Assembly: GCA_030141605.1 (NCBI GenBank) | Contig: JAQGDQ010000302.1 | Span: 186,001 to 250,000 of the forward strand | DNA: 64,000 nucleotides | Origin: Tubiluchus corallicola | Lineage: Eukaryota; Priapulida; Priapulimorpha; Priapulimorphida; Tubiluchidae | Reading direction: 5' to 3' | Shown: one piece after another, positions 11,999 to 26,348 of the stretch | How the letters are laid out: each line of letters starts with the position of its first letter | Numbering within the stretch: the first letter of the stretch is position 1 | The notes under the pieces: model-generated | Databases searched by the model: none | Seen by the model: the letters and a program-made list of their open reading frames with translations, nothing else | What the model was told of the DNA's origin: nothing | Position numbers and translations under genes: made by a program

Positions 11999-12753
11999 CT
12001 GCAGTAGAAATACAAAAGATAGAAGCACATAGTGCAGTACTTGTGCTCAAAAGGCCAGCAGAGTGAACTATGCAGTTATAATAGCCAGAGATACTCAGAA
12101 ATATGAGAAATGAAGAAATAATCACGTATAACAGAAAATGAAACAGATAAACACTATCAGAATAAAACAGCACAACAGCCATTTTTTAATGTACTGTACA
12201 AAATTTGAGCATGATGCAAAGTGGTTCTGTAACAAAATATTTAACAGTCATTACTCCATCAGCTACTCAAGCACAGTTGGGCATCGCTTTCGTCCAAACA
12301 CATTTTTATCAGAAAAAACCAAAATTATGATTCACCAAGCAATTTATCTCCCGCGGTAACTAACACGTTTAGTTAGTCTCACGGAAGCACGCCATCAGCC
12401 TCCCCCCCCCCTCCGCCACCAAGTGAGAAATAATACAATGCAAGCAGCTGTATACCGAATGGCAATTACAGTTACAATTGAAAAATCAGTCTGTTACCTA
12501 TGTTCGTTACAAAAAGTAATTTTTAGGCAAAATTCACAATGACAAGGATTTTACAGTTTAACAGAATTAACTTAACCATAGTATTCTCTAGTTGACAGTA
12601 TGCCCTCCTGTGACTTTGCAATTACAGCACTACCTGTGTCAATAACTGTTACAATGTATTATTACCATTTAACGATATTTTTACATTAAAATATTACCTA
12701 ACTTTGAAACCATATGTATATTGTGTAGGTATGTATATTGTCAGCCTTAGACG

Positions 12754-12925
12754 TCTAAAGGAAGACAGGATGATTTTTGATATACTACCCCATTTTCAAG
12801 TCCGATAAAAAGTGTACATTTTAACACGATCCATACTACGTTTTGATAATTTAATAATAGATATAAATCTTAGTTAACAGCGGGCGAGCCCAACTATTGA
12901 TGACATCACAAACTAACAATTTTTA
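12754..12925 (+). repeat. Dispersed repeat (AAAGGAARACAGGATGATTTTT family), copy 1
   Basis: It shares its beginning (CTAAAGGAAGACAGGATGAT), a middle ATTTTCAAGTCCGATAAAAAG and a later AACAGCGGGCGAGC stretch with 63714-63885, same orientation. No coding potential or inverted ends are seen, so the class is unknown. Confidence 0.7.
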
Positions 12926-14884
12926 ACACCAAAAATATTCCAACAGCGTGCTGCAGGTGTTTGCGAAAGCGAAAACTGAAGTACAGTGCTACTATAAGGT
13001 ATTCAGTGTGTTCTACTAAAACTAGGCAAGTTTTAAAATAAAAATTCAAATTTCAAATTTCCGCTGTGGTCACGCGTGAGCACTCGAATGTGCGTAGTTC
13101 GTCAGAAACTAACACATCTGAACTGACAGTACGGTACCTGTTTTTGTGTAATGCGTTTTGAAATACAGGCACTAGTGCCCGTCTAACTAGCGGCGAAATG
13201 CATGTAACAGCGAAGAACTAATGGCGCAAACGCGAAATTGTGTTTGGGTAGTAACAATTCTTTCACGCAAGTGTGTTCCCTTTCAATATTCTAAAGAGTA
13301 GATTGTTCTGACCTACAGTTGTAAGATCGGGTCCGGTTTTGCTTTAATGTCATTTAGTCTGTTGTAGTGACTCTTTTGCTGGATGTACAGATACAAACTA
13401 ATTTATATTTCCTTTAATATAGTTGGCTAGATTTCGTGTGCTAAACTGTTCATTTGAATTACACACAGTTCATTATTAGTAAATGCTTGCAAAAAATGTG
13501 CATTATCGTTGGAAACACTTGCGTACAATAAGGTATGAGGGAAAAAAAGACAAACATATAGACTTATGCAGTGCACAAAGGAACAATTTCTGTCTCTGTA
13601 TCATTTAATGCATATTTTGTGGCGGTCCAAGAATTCTGCTCAGATTCTCGTACGTTAAAACATGGAAAATCAGGCAAATTTGTTGCCTGCCCAAAAAATG
13701 AGTCAAGCTGAAGGTTGGTTACAAAAACAAGATTCGTAAGGATAGTTTTGAATAATGGGACAGCACATGAAAATCGATTCAAGCTTTTATAAGTTTACAT
13801 TAAAATAACGAAAATACTGCTACCAGTTGGCATTTCTAATGATTTGACGAAAATTACTGTTGATCTTACTAAAATTCTCTTTTCTATGCATAAAATTTTC
13901 TATTAATGTAGTATTAAATGCTAACAATTAATAGGAATTCCTTTTCAGGCAGTAGAAACTATGCATTAATTGGATTACACAAAATTCACTTTGAACACTA
14001 GAAATTTATTTGAAACAGTAAATGAATTTTACTTTAGCAGAGCAAGAAAATTGATGTTATGGCACATTCAAGACAAAACTCACCAGATGACGTAACAAAA
14101 CCCCAAAAAGTCGAAGTTTTTTTCAAGTTTAAATATAGTTCAGCATCCATGTGCACAAATATTAGTTTCTGTGTCGTTAATTAGTTAACAGAATGGGAAA
14201 AGGGTCATCAAATCATAACCCAATGATGACGATTGTGTATATAATCAAATAATCACAGTGCGAAGTTCATCAGGCCGCCCAAGTTGGCATTATCCGGTTA
14301 CCATGCTGCACCATTAGTCATTCATTCCCATTTAACGTAAACTCCATTTATTTGTATAGTAAATGATAAGTTGCCATTTGACTTGCGAGAAGAGGATCAG
14401 ATACCAATTACACGCCAAAATCTCATAATCCTCAGTGTAGAGATGGAGAGCTTCGTCAGATGGAAATGAACGCGTTAACTGTGCAACATCAAAGGCGTAT
14501 TTCAAGTAGAACGACCAGCAGTACATCAGTGGTAATGGCAGAAATCTTTTTGACAGATATGAGTCAATTCTATCAGCAAAGAAATTGCTGCGTAAAATGC
14601 ACAGGAATTCCTTGAAGTAATTTTACCAATAGCAAACATTAAAGGCATTTTTTATGGTTTGCACAAGTATTTTGTGCAATTGCAAATAACTTGCCTAGTT
14701 TCGCTGCAACAGCAAACGTGCAATTACCGAGTTTTTCCACAATGTCTTTGTTATGATCTTTCGAATTAACCAGGTCTCCCTTGACAATAATTAAAAATAA
14801 AAGCATTCACAGTTAGTACGTGTGTACAACTGGTTACAAATGCAGCTGATTTGGGTGTACAAATTATGCTCACGTCAACTTTAG

Positions 14885-15017
14885 TTTACAGGAAATAAAT
14901 TTTATTCAAGAATGATATTAATATAAACTTTACAGGAAATAAATTTTATTCAAGAACGATATTACTATATACTTCACGGAAATAACTTCTATTCAAGAAC
15001 AATATTACTATATCTCA
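14885..15017. repeat. Three tandem copies of a ~44-bp unit
   Basis: The unit TTACAGGAAATAAATTTTAT, followed by TCAAGAATGATATTAATATA, is repeated three times with growing divergence (third copy ACGGAAATAACTTCTATTC). Confidence 0.85.
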
Positions 15018-16837
15018 CAGTTTGAAAGTTACCTTGCAACTGCATTAAGTAAAACGAATTTGTTCTCTGCAACTAATACAATTGACAATACTCATCTAAT
15101 CAAATGTGCTGAGATTAGCTTCTAAGTGTTAGCTTAGAGTCACTTAATAATTTAGCTTCCAAAGTTTGTTTGAGTAATTTGCATGATAGGTTGTGGTCTT
15201 GCCAGGTACGTGGAGCAGTAGTAAATGGAATGTCTAGCAACCAGCTAGCGGTAGCTAACTCATTTAAGGGCAAACACGTCCCTATTAGTTACAACCTGCT
15301 ACAGCCTGCAGGGGCGGGCACTGCTGTGAATGCTGACAGTCTAACCAAATATCAAATCCAACCCGGTCCCGTTAACTTAAGAACAGACACTGACTTCTAA
15401 AGTACCCGACCATTTCATGGGGAACTATACAATAACAAAAAAGTCATGCATGTGGCTTACCCTTGTGGGATTCTTTCATTACTCTTGTGAGCAACTATCT
15501 GCAAATTTATAGCAAATAGCATTTATGACAAATGATACCCAGACAAGGGAGATCAATGGCAAAAGCAAATCATCAAACAGCAAATGTTATTAGCGCAGAG
15601 GACGTGTGTTGTCCACATAATGAGCGTCCTCAAACAAACGCCTACGTATGTATGGAGATTAACATGATATAAAACATAATAAACAAGACATACAAGACAG
15701 TTTCAGCATGACTGTTACTCAAGACTGACGTCTGAAACATCCTGGCTATATTTCAATAGCTTATGTTAACACTGCTTCACAAGTTCCCCGACAAAAGACT
15801 ATTTTTTTGCAAGACAGCTTTCTTTAAGATACACTTGCTCAAGCCACTTTATTCAAAATTTAGAACTGTCAAAAGCTGCTGACGCTCCAAGAAAACACAT
15901 GGTGTCACAATGGCAAGTTCTATTCATCATAACATGTCATTTCTGAATTTGTTCGTGGTCAGCTATTTCTCTTCCTTCTATTAAATAATTTTAAACTGAA
16001 TTAATCGCACTTTTCACTAACGTTGCGTTAAACATGCCACTAATAAATATAAAGTTTACAAATTGCTAATGATGCACGTTATTGCAAATTCCAATTACCG
16101 AATGTGTAATGCTTAAGGACATGGCCAACTTTTCTCATCCAGAAGAATGAAGGAAGTTCTCTAAGAAGTAAATCAGTTTCCCAGCAGCTACGAAACGCGT
16201 AATTCCAGCCTTAAGCTTCATTGAAGCACTAGTAATAACGTGAAGAACATAAATGGAGTGTTCGACAAAGCTACATTAGACTAACAGTCCGATCCTTCCT
16301 TTCAAGCTTTTCTAGAAAATGTTCAATAGGTTTTGTTATAAGCCAAACGGTTAATAAGTTTTACAAGCCCTGTAAAACATTAAATTCCTCGGAACAGTTG
16401 AGTATAACCTATTGATACATTGATACCAAATTGATATAATCCAACAGCAAGTATGGTGTTTCTACAGCATCATGCTATACATTACACTACAAAATAGATG
16501 TGTCAACTAAAGAGTAATAATAGCCCTATTTTTTCATTGCACCAGCCTTGAAGGGACTACTTTACTTGCTTCTTTGTTGTTGTCATATACTTGTGTTGTT
16601 ATCGTTGTCCTTGTTGTTGCTGCTGCTGCTGCTCCTGCTGGCAGTGGAACGGCACCGGTAACAGGGAAAATGGTGATAGATTAAAAATACAGGCCCTTTA
16701 GAAAATGGCCAATAAACTACCTGACTATCCACGTAGACAAAGAGACGAATATCTTATCTTTCTACCCATAGTTAAACGTTATTAAAATCATCAGTTAATG
16801 GACTCAACATAATTATGGGACCGCATAAAAAGAATCA

Positions 16838-17000
16838 TATGCAGAAATTTGAAACAATTTCTTGTGAACTGATCCCTGTGAACTGTTCCCTTATATGACT
16901 TTTAACGTTCCAGGACGTGGCCACCAAGCCAGGCTCGGGGAAGCCGCTCTGACTTTCCAGAATCTGCTGAAGTGGAACTAATAGGAAAATACTGGGAAAA
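16838..17000 (-). other. Short GC-rich open stretch, unassigned
   Basis: Following a TTTTCCTATTAG acceptor-like site the frame reads VPLQQILESQSGFPEPGL, VATSWNVKSHIREQFTG, ISSQEIVSNFCI and stops. The composition is richer in GC than its surroundings. It could be a terminal exon of an unrecognised gene or part of a dispersed repeat. No motif supports either. Confidence 0.15.
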
Positions 17001-18420
17001 CGACAAGTGATTGTGTCAATTATCCAAATTTTAGGGAACAAAATTGGATTCTTCGAAGCGTTCTAACGCATACGCCATGCGTAGCAATTCTGAGTTCAAT
17101 CAGATTTGTCAGAAGCAAGTAAATGCAACTCAAAAGTAGCACAGCTAGACCTTGAAAACATTTGGTTTTGCTCCAAGAAAGGTCAAACAACTCAGCAACA
17201 AATAAAGTTTGCAAAAAAAGTCATTCAAGTGAAACTGTGCAGCAGAAAAAACATTTAAATAAACCGGTTCGAACAAATTCTATGTAACAGGCTCAGTCCA
17301 CCTATCAGTGCGCCGAAACGTCATAGCTGCAGCAGATTTTAGAAACAGCTCTGTCTCATGCTGTAACGGAAACAAAAAGTGCAAATTTGCAACAAATCTT
17401 CTTATTTCCGTGGAGAGTATAGTAATGGTCACCACCACGAAAGCAATATCTATAATATTATTGCCAATACCAGCGAGGAAAAAAAGCTACATGCAGTTTT
17501 GGCAACAAATAACATCCCCGTGCAGCCACGATTCCCCGTAAAACCATCCAATGTTGGCTCACTGATCCGCTATTGCTTTTATTACCAGCTGCTTGTGTAA
17601 AATTGATTGTACAGTTTTGTAAAAGCCGTGCACAAACATTAGTAGTCGACCAATTTTCCTTTTAAAGCCAAAAAATTAAACCAACTACTGCAGGCAGCTT
17701 AGAAGCCAGGCTTTGATGTTTTAGATTGCGTAATAAATTGTGCTTGATAGTAGTAAGGCTTCACGCAATAATTTAATTGTCAGCATTTTCCAGGGATAGC
17801 ATGTTTGAACCACGTGAGTTCCGTTTAGTAAGTGTAATAACAAGACCAAAAACCATCAAACAAAAAAGAAAGAAATATAATTTGTATTTTTCTGACGATT
17901 TTAAACTCTTATATCATCTTAATCTTAAATGCTCAAATGAATAGCAGACAGAAATTCTGGTCAAGGGCACGGAAAAACTTTTAAGAAAATCACCAATTAT
18001 ATATTTAATCCTTTCAAGCAAGACTTGAACTTTCAACTAAGCCACGTGCGGAAATTTGGGATCTAGCAAACTACCGGGATTAGAGTTAAACCGTGTGTTC
18101 TTTTCACAAATACATTCTGCTCGCGTTTTGCACGACAAGTTTCATTATCACCTTATGATTCAAAACTCAAGACGCTATTGTTTAGAGCTCTAGCTTGTTG
18201 GGATTAGGTAAGATTTATTGGGATTTGAATACCCCACTTCATGACATGAATGATAAACGTTTATTAATCAATGAAGTGTAGTTGCTCATACGAGTGATGG
18301 TTGCAGTTTCTGCATGATCTACCACGTTTAGCATTTACTACAGAGGATGGACACAAGCGAATATTTTTAATCAAACAAGTAACTTACTGATTACTCAGTT
18401 TATACAAAAACAAGATGTTA

Positions 18421-19100
18421 AAGGACAAGAAAAGAGGTACCTGAAGTAGGTTTGAGAAAAATCGCCTTAAAAATTATATTACTTTACAGCAATTTTATGC
18501 ACATATCGTACCCGCGTTGAAAGAATTTTTCGTTTGTTTTCATTTTAAAGCTCCCGCAATACTGTTCCGACCGCGCTATTGCGTAACGCATATAAGCACA
18601 ACGTAAATCAGCGGAAGAAAAGGAAATGTCCCCAAAAACTTTCCACGTAAACTTATATAACTTAGCATTTCGTTTACCTGCTTGAAAGACTTAGGTAACT
18701 AGAAAAGAAAATTATTAATTATTCAAAATACTTTTCACCAATTGGTAAAAAGTCGTTGACTCACCCTCCAGGATGCACCACTCACTAACCAAAAAACGTA
18801 TTTTTAATCTCATTGACAAAATACAGTAATTTAAAATTTTACTTAGTGACGCGTGCGCTACGAATGCTCTGATTATTTTTTCAAACTTTACACAGTGTTT
18901 CCTAAACTTGTTTCAAATGACACCGTCAAAATGGCTGCGTCTAACAGTCATCGCAGGAGTTTAAATCTACTTTTTATAGAGCGTTACTGCCGACGCAAGT
19001 CCTGTATGCAAAAAAGGCAGTATGTAGGTGCTATAAAATTTCAAGACGATTTTTTTAAGTTTTATATAAGTGGAGGATTTTCTTGTGCTTTAAGTCTTAT
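18421..19100 (+). repeat. ~670-bp dispersed repeat, copy 1
   Basis: It matches 38768-39435 over its whole length in the same orientation. Shared blocks include GAAAAATCGCCTTAAAAATT, CACTCACTAACCAAAAAACG and ATTTCAAGACGA. Both begin AAAGGACAA and end near TTTTCTTGTGCTTTAA. No transposase or reverse-transcriptase coding is seen; it may be a non-autonomous element or old segmental copy. Confidence 0.85.
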
Positions 19101-19574
19101 GACAAAACATTAGACTTTATAACATTGGGTAGGCCAGTAGACGGTTCAGATAAGGTTTAGTAAAAATGTAGGCATAGTTTTTTAATGTATATGTCTCAAA
19201 TTATTTGCGATATAAAGGAACTGACAGTAATGTGTTTGAAAACCTCTACTGTAAATTCATTGTATCTCCACGTTTTCTTATGAAACGACAAGCACAGAAA
19301 TGAGCGAAATTACTTCCGGACACAGTGAAAATTCTCGTGTTATTTTAACCCAAGTGAAATGAAGCGGCAAGGATAGTGGTACCATGAAAATTTACTTTGA
19401 GGACAACATTAGGGCATAAATGTGCCAAATGTAGTGTACAATCCTTCCTTACCTTTGTGCATATTACACATGTAAAGGAAAACGTTTCCCTTACACCAAC
19501 GTGAAAGTGAAAGTTTCCATTTCACCAACAAAAATTGTGCTACTGCTACTTTCAGGTAATAAGAAACACCAATC

Positions 19575-20090
19575 TCTTATATTAATATTCTTGGTATATA
19601 TATTTATATATAAGATTCGAGGCTACAGCCCGGACGAGGGCACCATTTGCGGCGATCTATACATCAAACGAAAGGTCTCGATCTAGTGTCTTCTCATTGA
19701 TGGTTTATTTTTCGAATCGGGCCCACCGGGAGAAAGGGGAGGTGAAAAACCTCCAAAAATGCCCCTTTTTCGACCGTGTTTTGCAAAAAATTGCAAAAGT
19801 TATACGGCTGAGATGTAGAGAACGGGAACAGGCCGAGGGTGGTGCTGGGTATGGATAGATAGCCCGTTCAGCGGTGGGTGTAGAAGGCATATTTAGAATT
19901 CCCGAGAGGGGCAGGGCGCCCCGCAACGGGCGTTTTCCCGGACCCAACTTGCGATTTTTTCGAAATTTTGACCAAACAGCATGCGGGAAAAACGTTCTAG
20001 CGTCGCCCGGTGGGACTCTAGGAAGGAGATATATAGCTCATCAGAAAGAGGAAGGACAGGGCTACACGATGATGTGGGCTATATGTTTGA
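19575..20090 (+). repeat. GC-rich dispersed repeat, unknown family, copy 2
   Basis: The second copy, starting at CTTATATTAATATTCTTGG and ending near GATGTGGGCTATATG. It differs from copy 1 by scattered substitutions and short indels in the AT head and near a TTTTGCAAAA run. The open frame conserved in copy 1 is open here too (starting near 19874). The abrupt GC shift against flanking intron suggests an insertion. Confidence 0.75.
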
Positions 20091-21014
20091 TCAATTAATG
20101 CGCGAACACGGGCTTCGGTTCAGTTCAGCTATTTCCCTTATTTCAGCACAGGTACAATAATCAAAGAATGAATCCTCAATGCCATACCGTCTAATCGATG
20201 CTCTGGCCTTAATTTGGAAAGGCATGGTGAAAGTGCAGGGAAGCGTGAGACTATGACACTCAACACCTTCAGTAATATCAATAGCATGACGAACAACCTT
20301 CTACTCATATTAGTCTGTCATTTCTGCCATCAACCATTAACAATAATGACCAGAATGACCACCGCCAATGCTCGTTTTGGGTGTACACCCATGAGTATTT
20401 GCGGTATGTTGTACTGTGCGTTAAGAAGAAGATGCTGAAGCGAAAGCGTAAGGGAGAACAGAAATACTTTCAGTAATATCAACCCCATGCTTCATCAGAA
20501 TTTATAATTAGCGATGAGACAAAGTTATTACGGTGGTGTGCATACAGGAAGATTTGTGAAGGAATCAATACGACTTATGGATGCTGATATGATAATCTAT
20601 GGCTGCATAATTACAGGAAATAAATTCCTTGTTATAAATTTCAAACTGCAAATGAAGTATGGGTCTTTTCACCGTCAAAGCTTTCCCGCGCCCCAGGGAA
20701 GCATTCATTCGCCAGCATATTATGAGCCAGGGCACTCAGGGCTGGCTAAGAATACTAACGAAATCCATCCAGTCACAGATCCATCACTTTTTTCTCATAA
20801 GACAACCAGAGTCTTACAGAAACTAGTTAAACCAAGTCAATTTAAGTAAACAGCCTTGCTCAGGAACTCAGCAAATAAGCAACAAATTACCCGAAATTTC
20901 CAGCCGGTCTCGTTGCGTTAGACCTCATTCTCTCGTGAAAACAATTACAATACTGCGTAAACAAGGAGGGCTTTTTTAGCAATTTTCTTGCGTTTGAAAT
21001 CAGAAGTACAACTA

Positions 21015-21588
21015 CATGCACGTATGAGGTAAGAATTTGTAGCGCAGCTTGTAAGTTTACTGTTTGACTTCGTTGCATGTATCAGGTAAAAATTTGTAGC
21101 GCAGCTTGTAAGTTTACTGTTTGATTTCGTTGCATGCATCAGGTAAGAATTTGTAGCGCAGCTTGTAAGTTTACTGTTTGACTTCGTTGCATGTATCAGG
21201 TAAGAATTTGTAGCGCAGCTTGTAAGTTCACTGTTTGATTTCGTTGCATGCATCAGGTAAGAATTTGTAGCGCAGCTTGCAAGTTCACTGTTTGATTTCG
21301 TTGCATGTATCAGGTAAAAATTTGTAGCGCAGCTTGTAAGTTTACTGTTTGATTTCGTTGCATGTATCAGGTAAAAATTTGTAGCGCAGCTTGTAAGTTT
21401 ACTGTTTGATTTCGTTGCATGTATCAGGTAAGAATTTGTAGCGCAGCTTGCAAGTTCACTGTTTGATTTCGTTGCATGTATCAGGTAAGAATTTGTAGCG
21501 CAGCTTGTAAGTTTACTGTTTGACTTCGTTGCATGTATCAGGTAAGAATTTGTAGCGCAGCTTGCAAGTTCACTGTTTGATTTCGTTT
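21015..21588. repeat. 57-bp tandem array, 10 copies
   Basis: Ten head-to-tail copies of a 57-bp unit containing CAGGTAAGAATTTGTAGCGC and CAGCTTGTAAGTTTACTG. Copies differ at only a few positions (TATCAGG/GCATCAGG, GTAAGA/GTAAAA, TTGTAAG/TTGCAAG). Because 57 is divisible by three, a 19-residue repeat (ATKSNSKLTSCATNSYLIH) stays open on the minus strand. The flanks give no sign of a gene, so the frame is probably incidental. Each unit holds a CAG|GTAAGA splice-donor-like word on the plus strand. Confidence 0.95.
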
Positions 21589-22054
21589 ACTCCCAGCAAT
21601 TTATAAAGGCGTCAGTCTGCGGTTCGTTATACAAATAGGCAGCTAATCAGCTGGACGCCCATTACATGGCAAAACTGTCACAATCAGATGCCCGAACACA
21701 AAGGGATAAGTGTTATCCAGAATACCAAGCTGAAATGAGCAGTGAAGCTTCCAACGATGGTTTCTGAAGCCATACAGCTAAGTGCAATCGCTCTCAATAC
21801 CAAAGTGGAAGATTAATGGAAAAGTTCGTCAGATTTCAACCGCAATCTAAACACAGATCTAATGATCATGTAAATCAGTGTCTGGCGTGAAACACTGCAA
21901 TTTTGTTCACAATCGTTTAAGCAGTCAGTGACCGAGCAGCAGTTTCAAGCAAATTCCGCAGGCCATTTCCGAAGTAAATTCTGTTTCGAATACGAACTCC
22001 TCCTACGGCGCCTTAGCATGTAAATCACGCAACAAGAAAAACCTTTGACTAGAA

Positions 22055-22572
<518 letters not shown>

Positions 22573-25126
22573 GACTAGAAGCTGCGCTTGTAAGCACTGG
22601 GTGAAAAGATGAACTAACAGATGAACGCTCAAATGTAATCGGCGAGAGTGGGAGTACGACTCCAGGGATTTCTCAATGAGACTGATTCCTGACTCAATGT
22701 AAAAGGTTCATCGCTTTTAAATTTCTGTGAAAAAGAAGTGATAAGATACCAAATAGAAAGATAAACTGTAATAATATATAAATTAAAAAATTAAAGCACG
22801 TTTATATCTTGTGAAAACTTTTTAAGTTTATCACTTCTTGATAATATGGGAACTTTTTAGTGGTTTACACAGCATGTTACCAAGTTGAGAGCAAATATCC
22901 TAACCACCCAATCAAAATGTCATGTGCAAAATCTCGTCTTTAAAAAGAAGTCTGAACTTTATATTTCCATGTGCAATTCCTTGTTTGTTACTTAAATACC
23001 ACCCAGTGCACGGAATGAAAGGACGCACACATAGGAACTTTTCCAATAAAGAAATAAATTTACTTCAAATTTAACCCCAACCTTGTTTAGTCAAAATAAA
23101 AATTAGGACGCTTTCAGTAACATATTATTCAGTTTAGTATTGTAAAGCGGCAAGGTACAAGCTATCTAAATTAACATAAATTACAGTATGATAAAACAGC
23201 AGAAATACATCCAGTAAGACAACAAGCGCCAAAATGATTGTGATAAAGCAATCAACAGTGATTTTTGCTCAAAATTAATAAGCAACTTCAATAATTTTAA
23301 CTGCAACAGCCTGGCAATTTATGCAAAATCGCGACAAAACGACGATTTTCATCTAACCAAATGTCACAGTAAAACGAAAATTCCTTGTGTGTAATGAAGG
23401 ACTCCAGGAAATAACCGAGTGAACAGCTTAGTGGTCATGGTATGTGCTTCACTGAGTAAGTAGCGAAAAGTCTGGATATTAAATTGTACTGTAAATGGAT
23501 GGGCGACAGCTGAACGGTTTTACCCATCATGCTTCCAGTTTATCTCTCGTTGAGGTAGTGTGTACCATGAACGTGCAAATGTGGCTAATACAATTGTGAT
23601 AATTCAGAGCATTTATCTTGATACCATCAACAAAACAGTTTTAATAAAATAACAAGCACACTTAGCATAGTATGTAAAAGACAAAATTTGAATTTAAAGC
23701 AAAAGTATTAGGTATATCCTTACAAACAGCTACACACAATTAGCAACCTTCAACTATATTGACTCTAAAAGTAAACAGTTAGCAAAATTTTATGTCACAA
23801 ATAGAGTGCCAATGGCTTTTACCTGTCCAACTTCTCACTAAAATCATACCAAAGCGCTACAAAATTCCTAAAAAATTCATCAGTTGACTATACTTGTGAT
23901 TTTTGTTTAGCACTCAACTATATGTGTTACAGTAGAATATTGCAAATCCATCAACTACAGTTAGTAGATACTAAAACTAATACATAGATGATTTCAAAAG
24001 ATATTTCTATTATTACTAAACAAGTGATAAAATTAAAAACAACACTTGAATTGAAAGACGTTTACGACTCTAAACAAACTGTCATATTTGATTATTCTTT
24101 GCAATTACTTGATTGGTCTTCAGAAAGTAACCACCAGAAGCTGCCAATCATTCAAGTAGAGATTCTCTATGGTTTAATTACCACGTTCCTCATTTCTAGG
24201 TTTCATAGCAATTTTACTTCAACAAGATAAGTTAGCCATCCAGTAAACACGAAACTCCAAAAAATAAATTTTTGTAGAAAAAACTAAAGAACTGCTGAGA
24301 CTTACAAAATCAAAGTTACAAAGTTAGTCAATATGGCAAGGTTAGACAGACACAGGGCTCCAAATTACGTATTTTATACTTGCGCAAGGAAAAAGATTAA
24401 AACCGTAGAAAAACATTATTGAAATCATGCCTATCAAATAGCGACTGCCCAAAATTAGGAATACAGTGGTGGATCATTGTGGTGGTGACGATGGTGATGA
24501 TGATCATGATGATCACCGACGACTAAGGAGTGACTGCCCCTATTCCTTAGTGACAAACAAATGTACATTTGTCACCCAGTATACTTTGCCATACAGTCTC
24601 TATATAGAGAGAATAATAACACCACAACTCAAAGGGTTTATTAAAATTTTAATTACGTGCATAGCATTTCGTGGCAATTTCAAAGTAAATATTCTCACAG
24701 GAAAGTGGCAATCGATTTTCTAGAAGCCAGCAGTGACCAATGAACACAGCAAGAAAAATAACAGAAGCCACTCTGTCAGAAATCAAACAGGCCGTTAGCG
24801 CCATCTATGGCGAAAAACGAGATATATTTCTACTAGGATGAAAGTAATTTTCTATATTTCTATTTGACAATTGCCCAGCCATGTTACAATCTTTTTTATG
24901 CAACTTGATAAAATTCATGCAACTCACTAAACTGGAAGTTGGGACAACACCAAGACCTACTACCAATATTAATAGTTTTGGCTAAACCAAAAACCTAGCT
25001 AATTTATAAAAAGATATTCCTTCGAGGTGAGATTGGTAAACTGCACAGGTGTCTTCAGTTTTTTTGGGGATGCATTTTAATCTATAACACAAATATAAGA
25101 GCCTGAACAAAACATGCATAACTTAC

Positions 25127-25291
25127 GTAGCTTAAAGTAACATTCATTCTAACGTCTTCCATTTCTAATGTTTTAACACAATCACTCTGTTCCTCTCGTA
25201 TAAGTTTCTTTTCACCATTATTAATCTCCAAAGCTGCAGCAGTTCTACCATCCTCAAGGATACCTGATTTCTCCCGATCAATATCAGACAT
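25127..25291 (-). CDS. Candidate short first exon (MSDIDREK...), unassigned
   Basis: Fifty-five codons from ATAATAATGTCTGAT to AGCTAC|gtaagt, ending in phase 0. The peptide is hydrophilic and acidic (MSDIDREKSGILEDGRTAAA, later REEQSDCVKTLEMEDVRM) with no recognised domain. No acceptor upstream gives an open frame compatible with a phase 0 join, so it fits a 5' exon better than an internal one. It lies between the long-isoform exon at 31 kb and the alternative exon at 10.4 kb, on the same strand and with the same donor phase. It could be a third UNC13 N-terminus or the start of a nested gene. It may also be a chance open frame beside a chance donor. Confidence 0.35.
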
Positions 25292-26348
25292 TATTATGCA
25301 CAACCATGAGGCAAAACTGCTTCACACAACGAGTAAAGTTGATGCATACAACCAGGATATTAATATAAACCTAATATAAGCATAACATTACCCATACTCA
25401 AAACACTCAATATAAACTGTCAATAAAATTGCAGCGCTGCAAACAAGCATCCTGAGCCTGTTTCCTGTGAATGAATGCTTAGGACTGACATTTACCAGTG
25501 TATTATAATTATTACCAACAACATCCTATCTTACACTTACCCTACATTTAGTACAAGCAGAACGTAACTGTGTCGCACAAAAACATACAACAAGCTGAAG
25601 ATTTCAGATTAACTGGTTTTCCTCAATTTTTTCATTTCAAGTCCAATCACTATGTCGTTGAGGAGTTGTCTGACATTAACTTTTAAAAATTCTCAACAAC
25701 CATACAGTAAATAACAGCACACTTATTGAATTATCGAGGCAAAATATTGGAGATCATACATCTGCCAATGAAATTTACGAACCTAAACTACTGCTGAGAG
25801 TTTTCTCTCTACCACGTGTGAAAACGATACCCCAATTTCTCTTTCAAGAAACAACTTGATCAACTTGTATTAGTAAATCATATTCAAAGTAGCCACATTT
25901 ATTCAAAGTATACAACTAAAATCCTGTTAGGTTGGCAATGGTCTAAAACTTTAAGTATTTGAAAATAGAATACGTTAAAAACTACTTCAACAAATACTAA
26001 ATGTAGTACGCATGAATATGGTTCTAAAATTACTTAATTACAATTACTAAAACAGTTACCTACTTTGCTGTTTAGTTACTTAATCACTCAGTAACAATGG
26101 GATTCTACCCCAATGGACAGCCTTGATGTCAGACCATCAATGTCAGATTTCATACTACTGAAAGCAAATGGCTGTTAACTGAATTAGCTAGTGACTGTGG
26201 GATAAAATGCCTTTTGAATAACGACTGTTTGATGACCTTTGACTTCAATCGAGATTGGAGGTTAACCCAATTCTTGGAGTGTTCACTTCTGGTGGTCTTG
26301 GCATACTACTGCATAAAGATAATACACTTTAACTAGCTAACATTGACT

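Noticed and set aside
14332-14526. Minus-strand open frame (MYCWSFYLKYAFDVAQLTRS)
   Set aside because: Has a coding-like look for about 40 residues but no donor or acceptor in a usable phase and no recognised motif.
20945-21253. 102-codon minus-strand frame with 19-residue repeats
   Set aside because: Explained by a 57-bp satellite period divisible by three; no start, splice or signal features.
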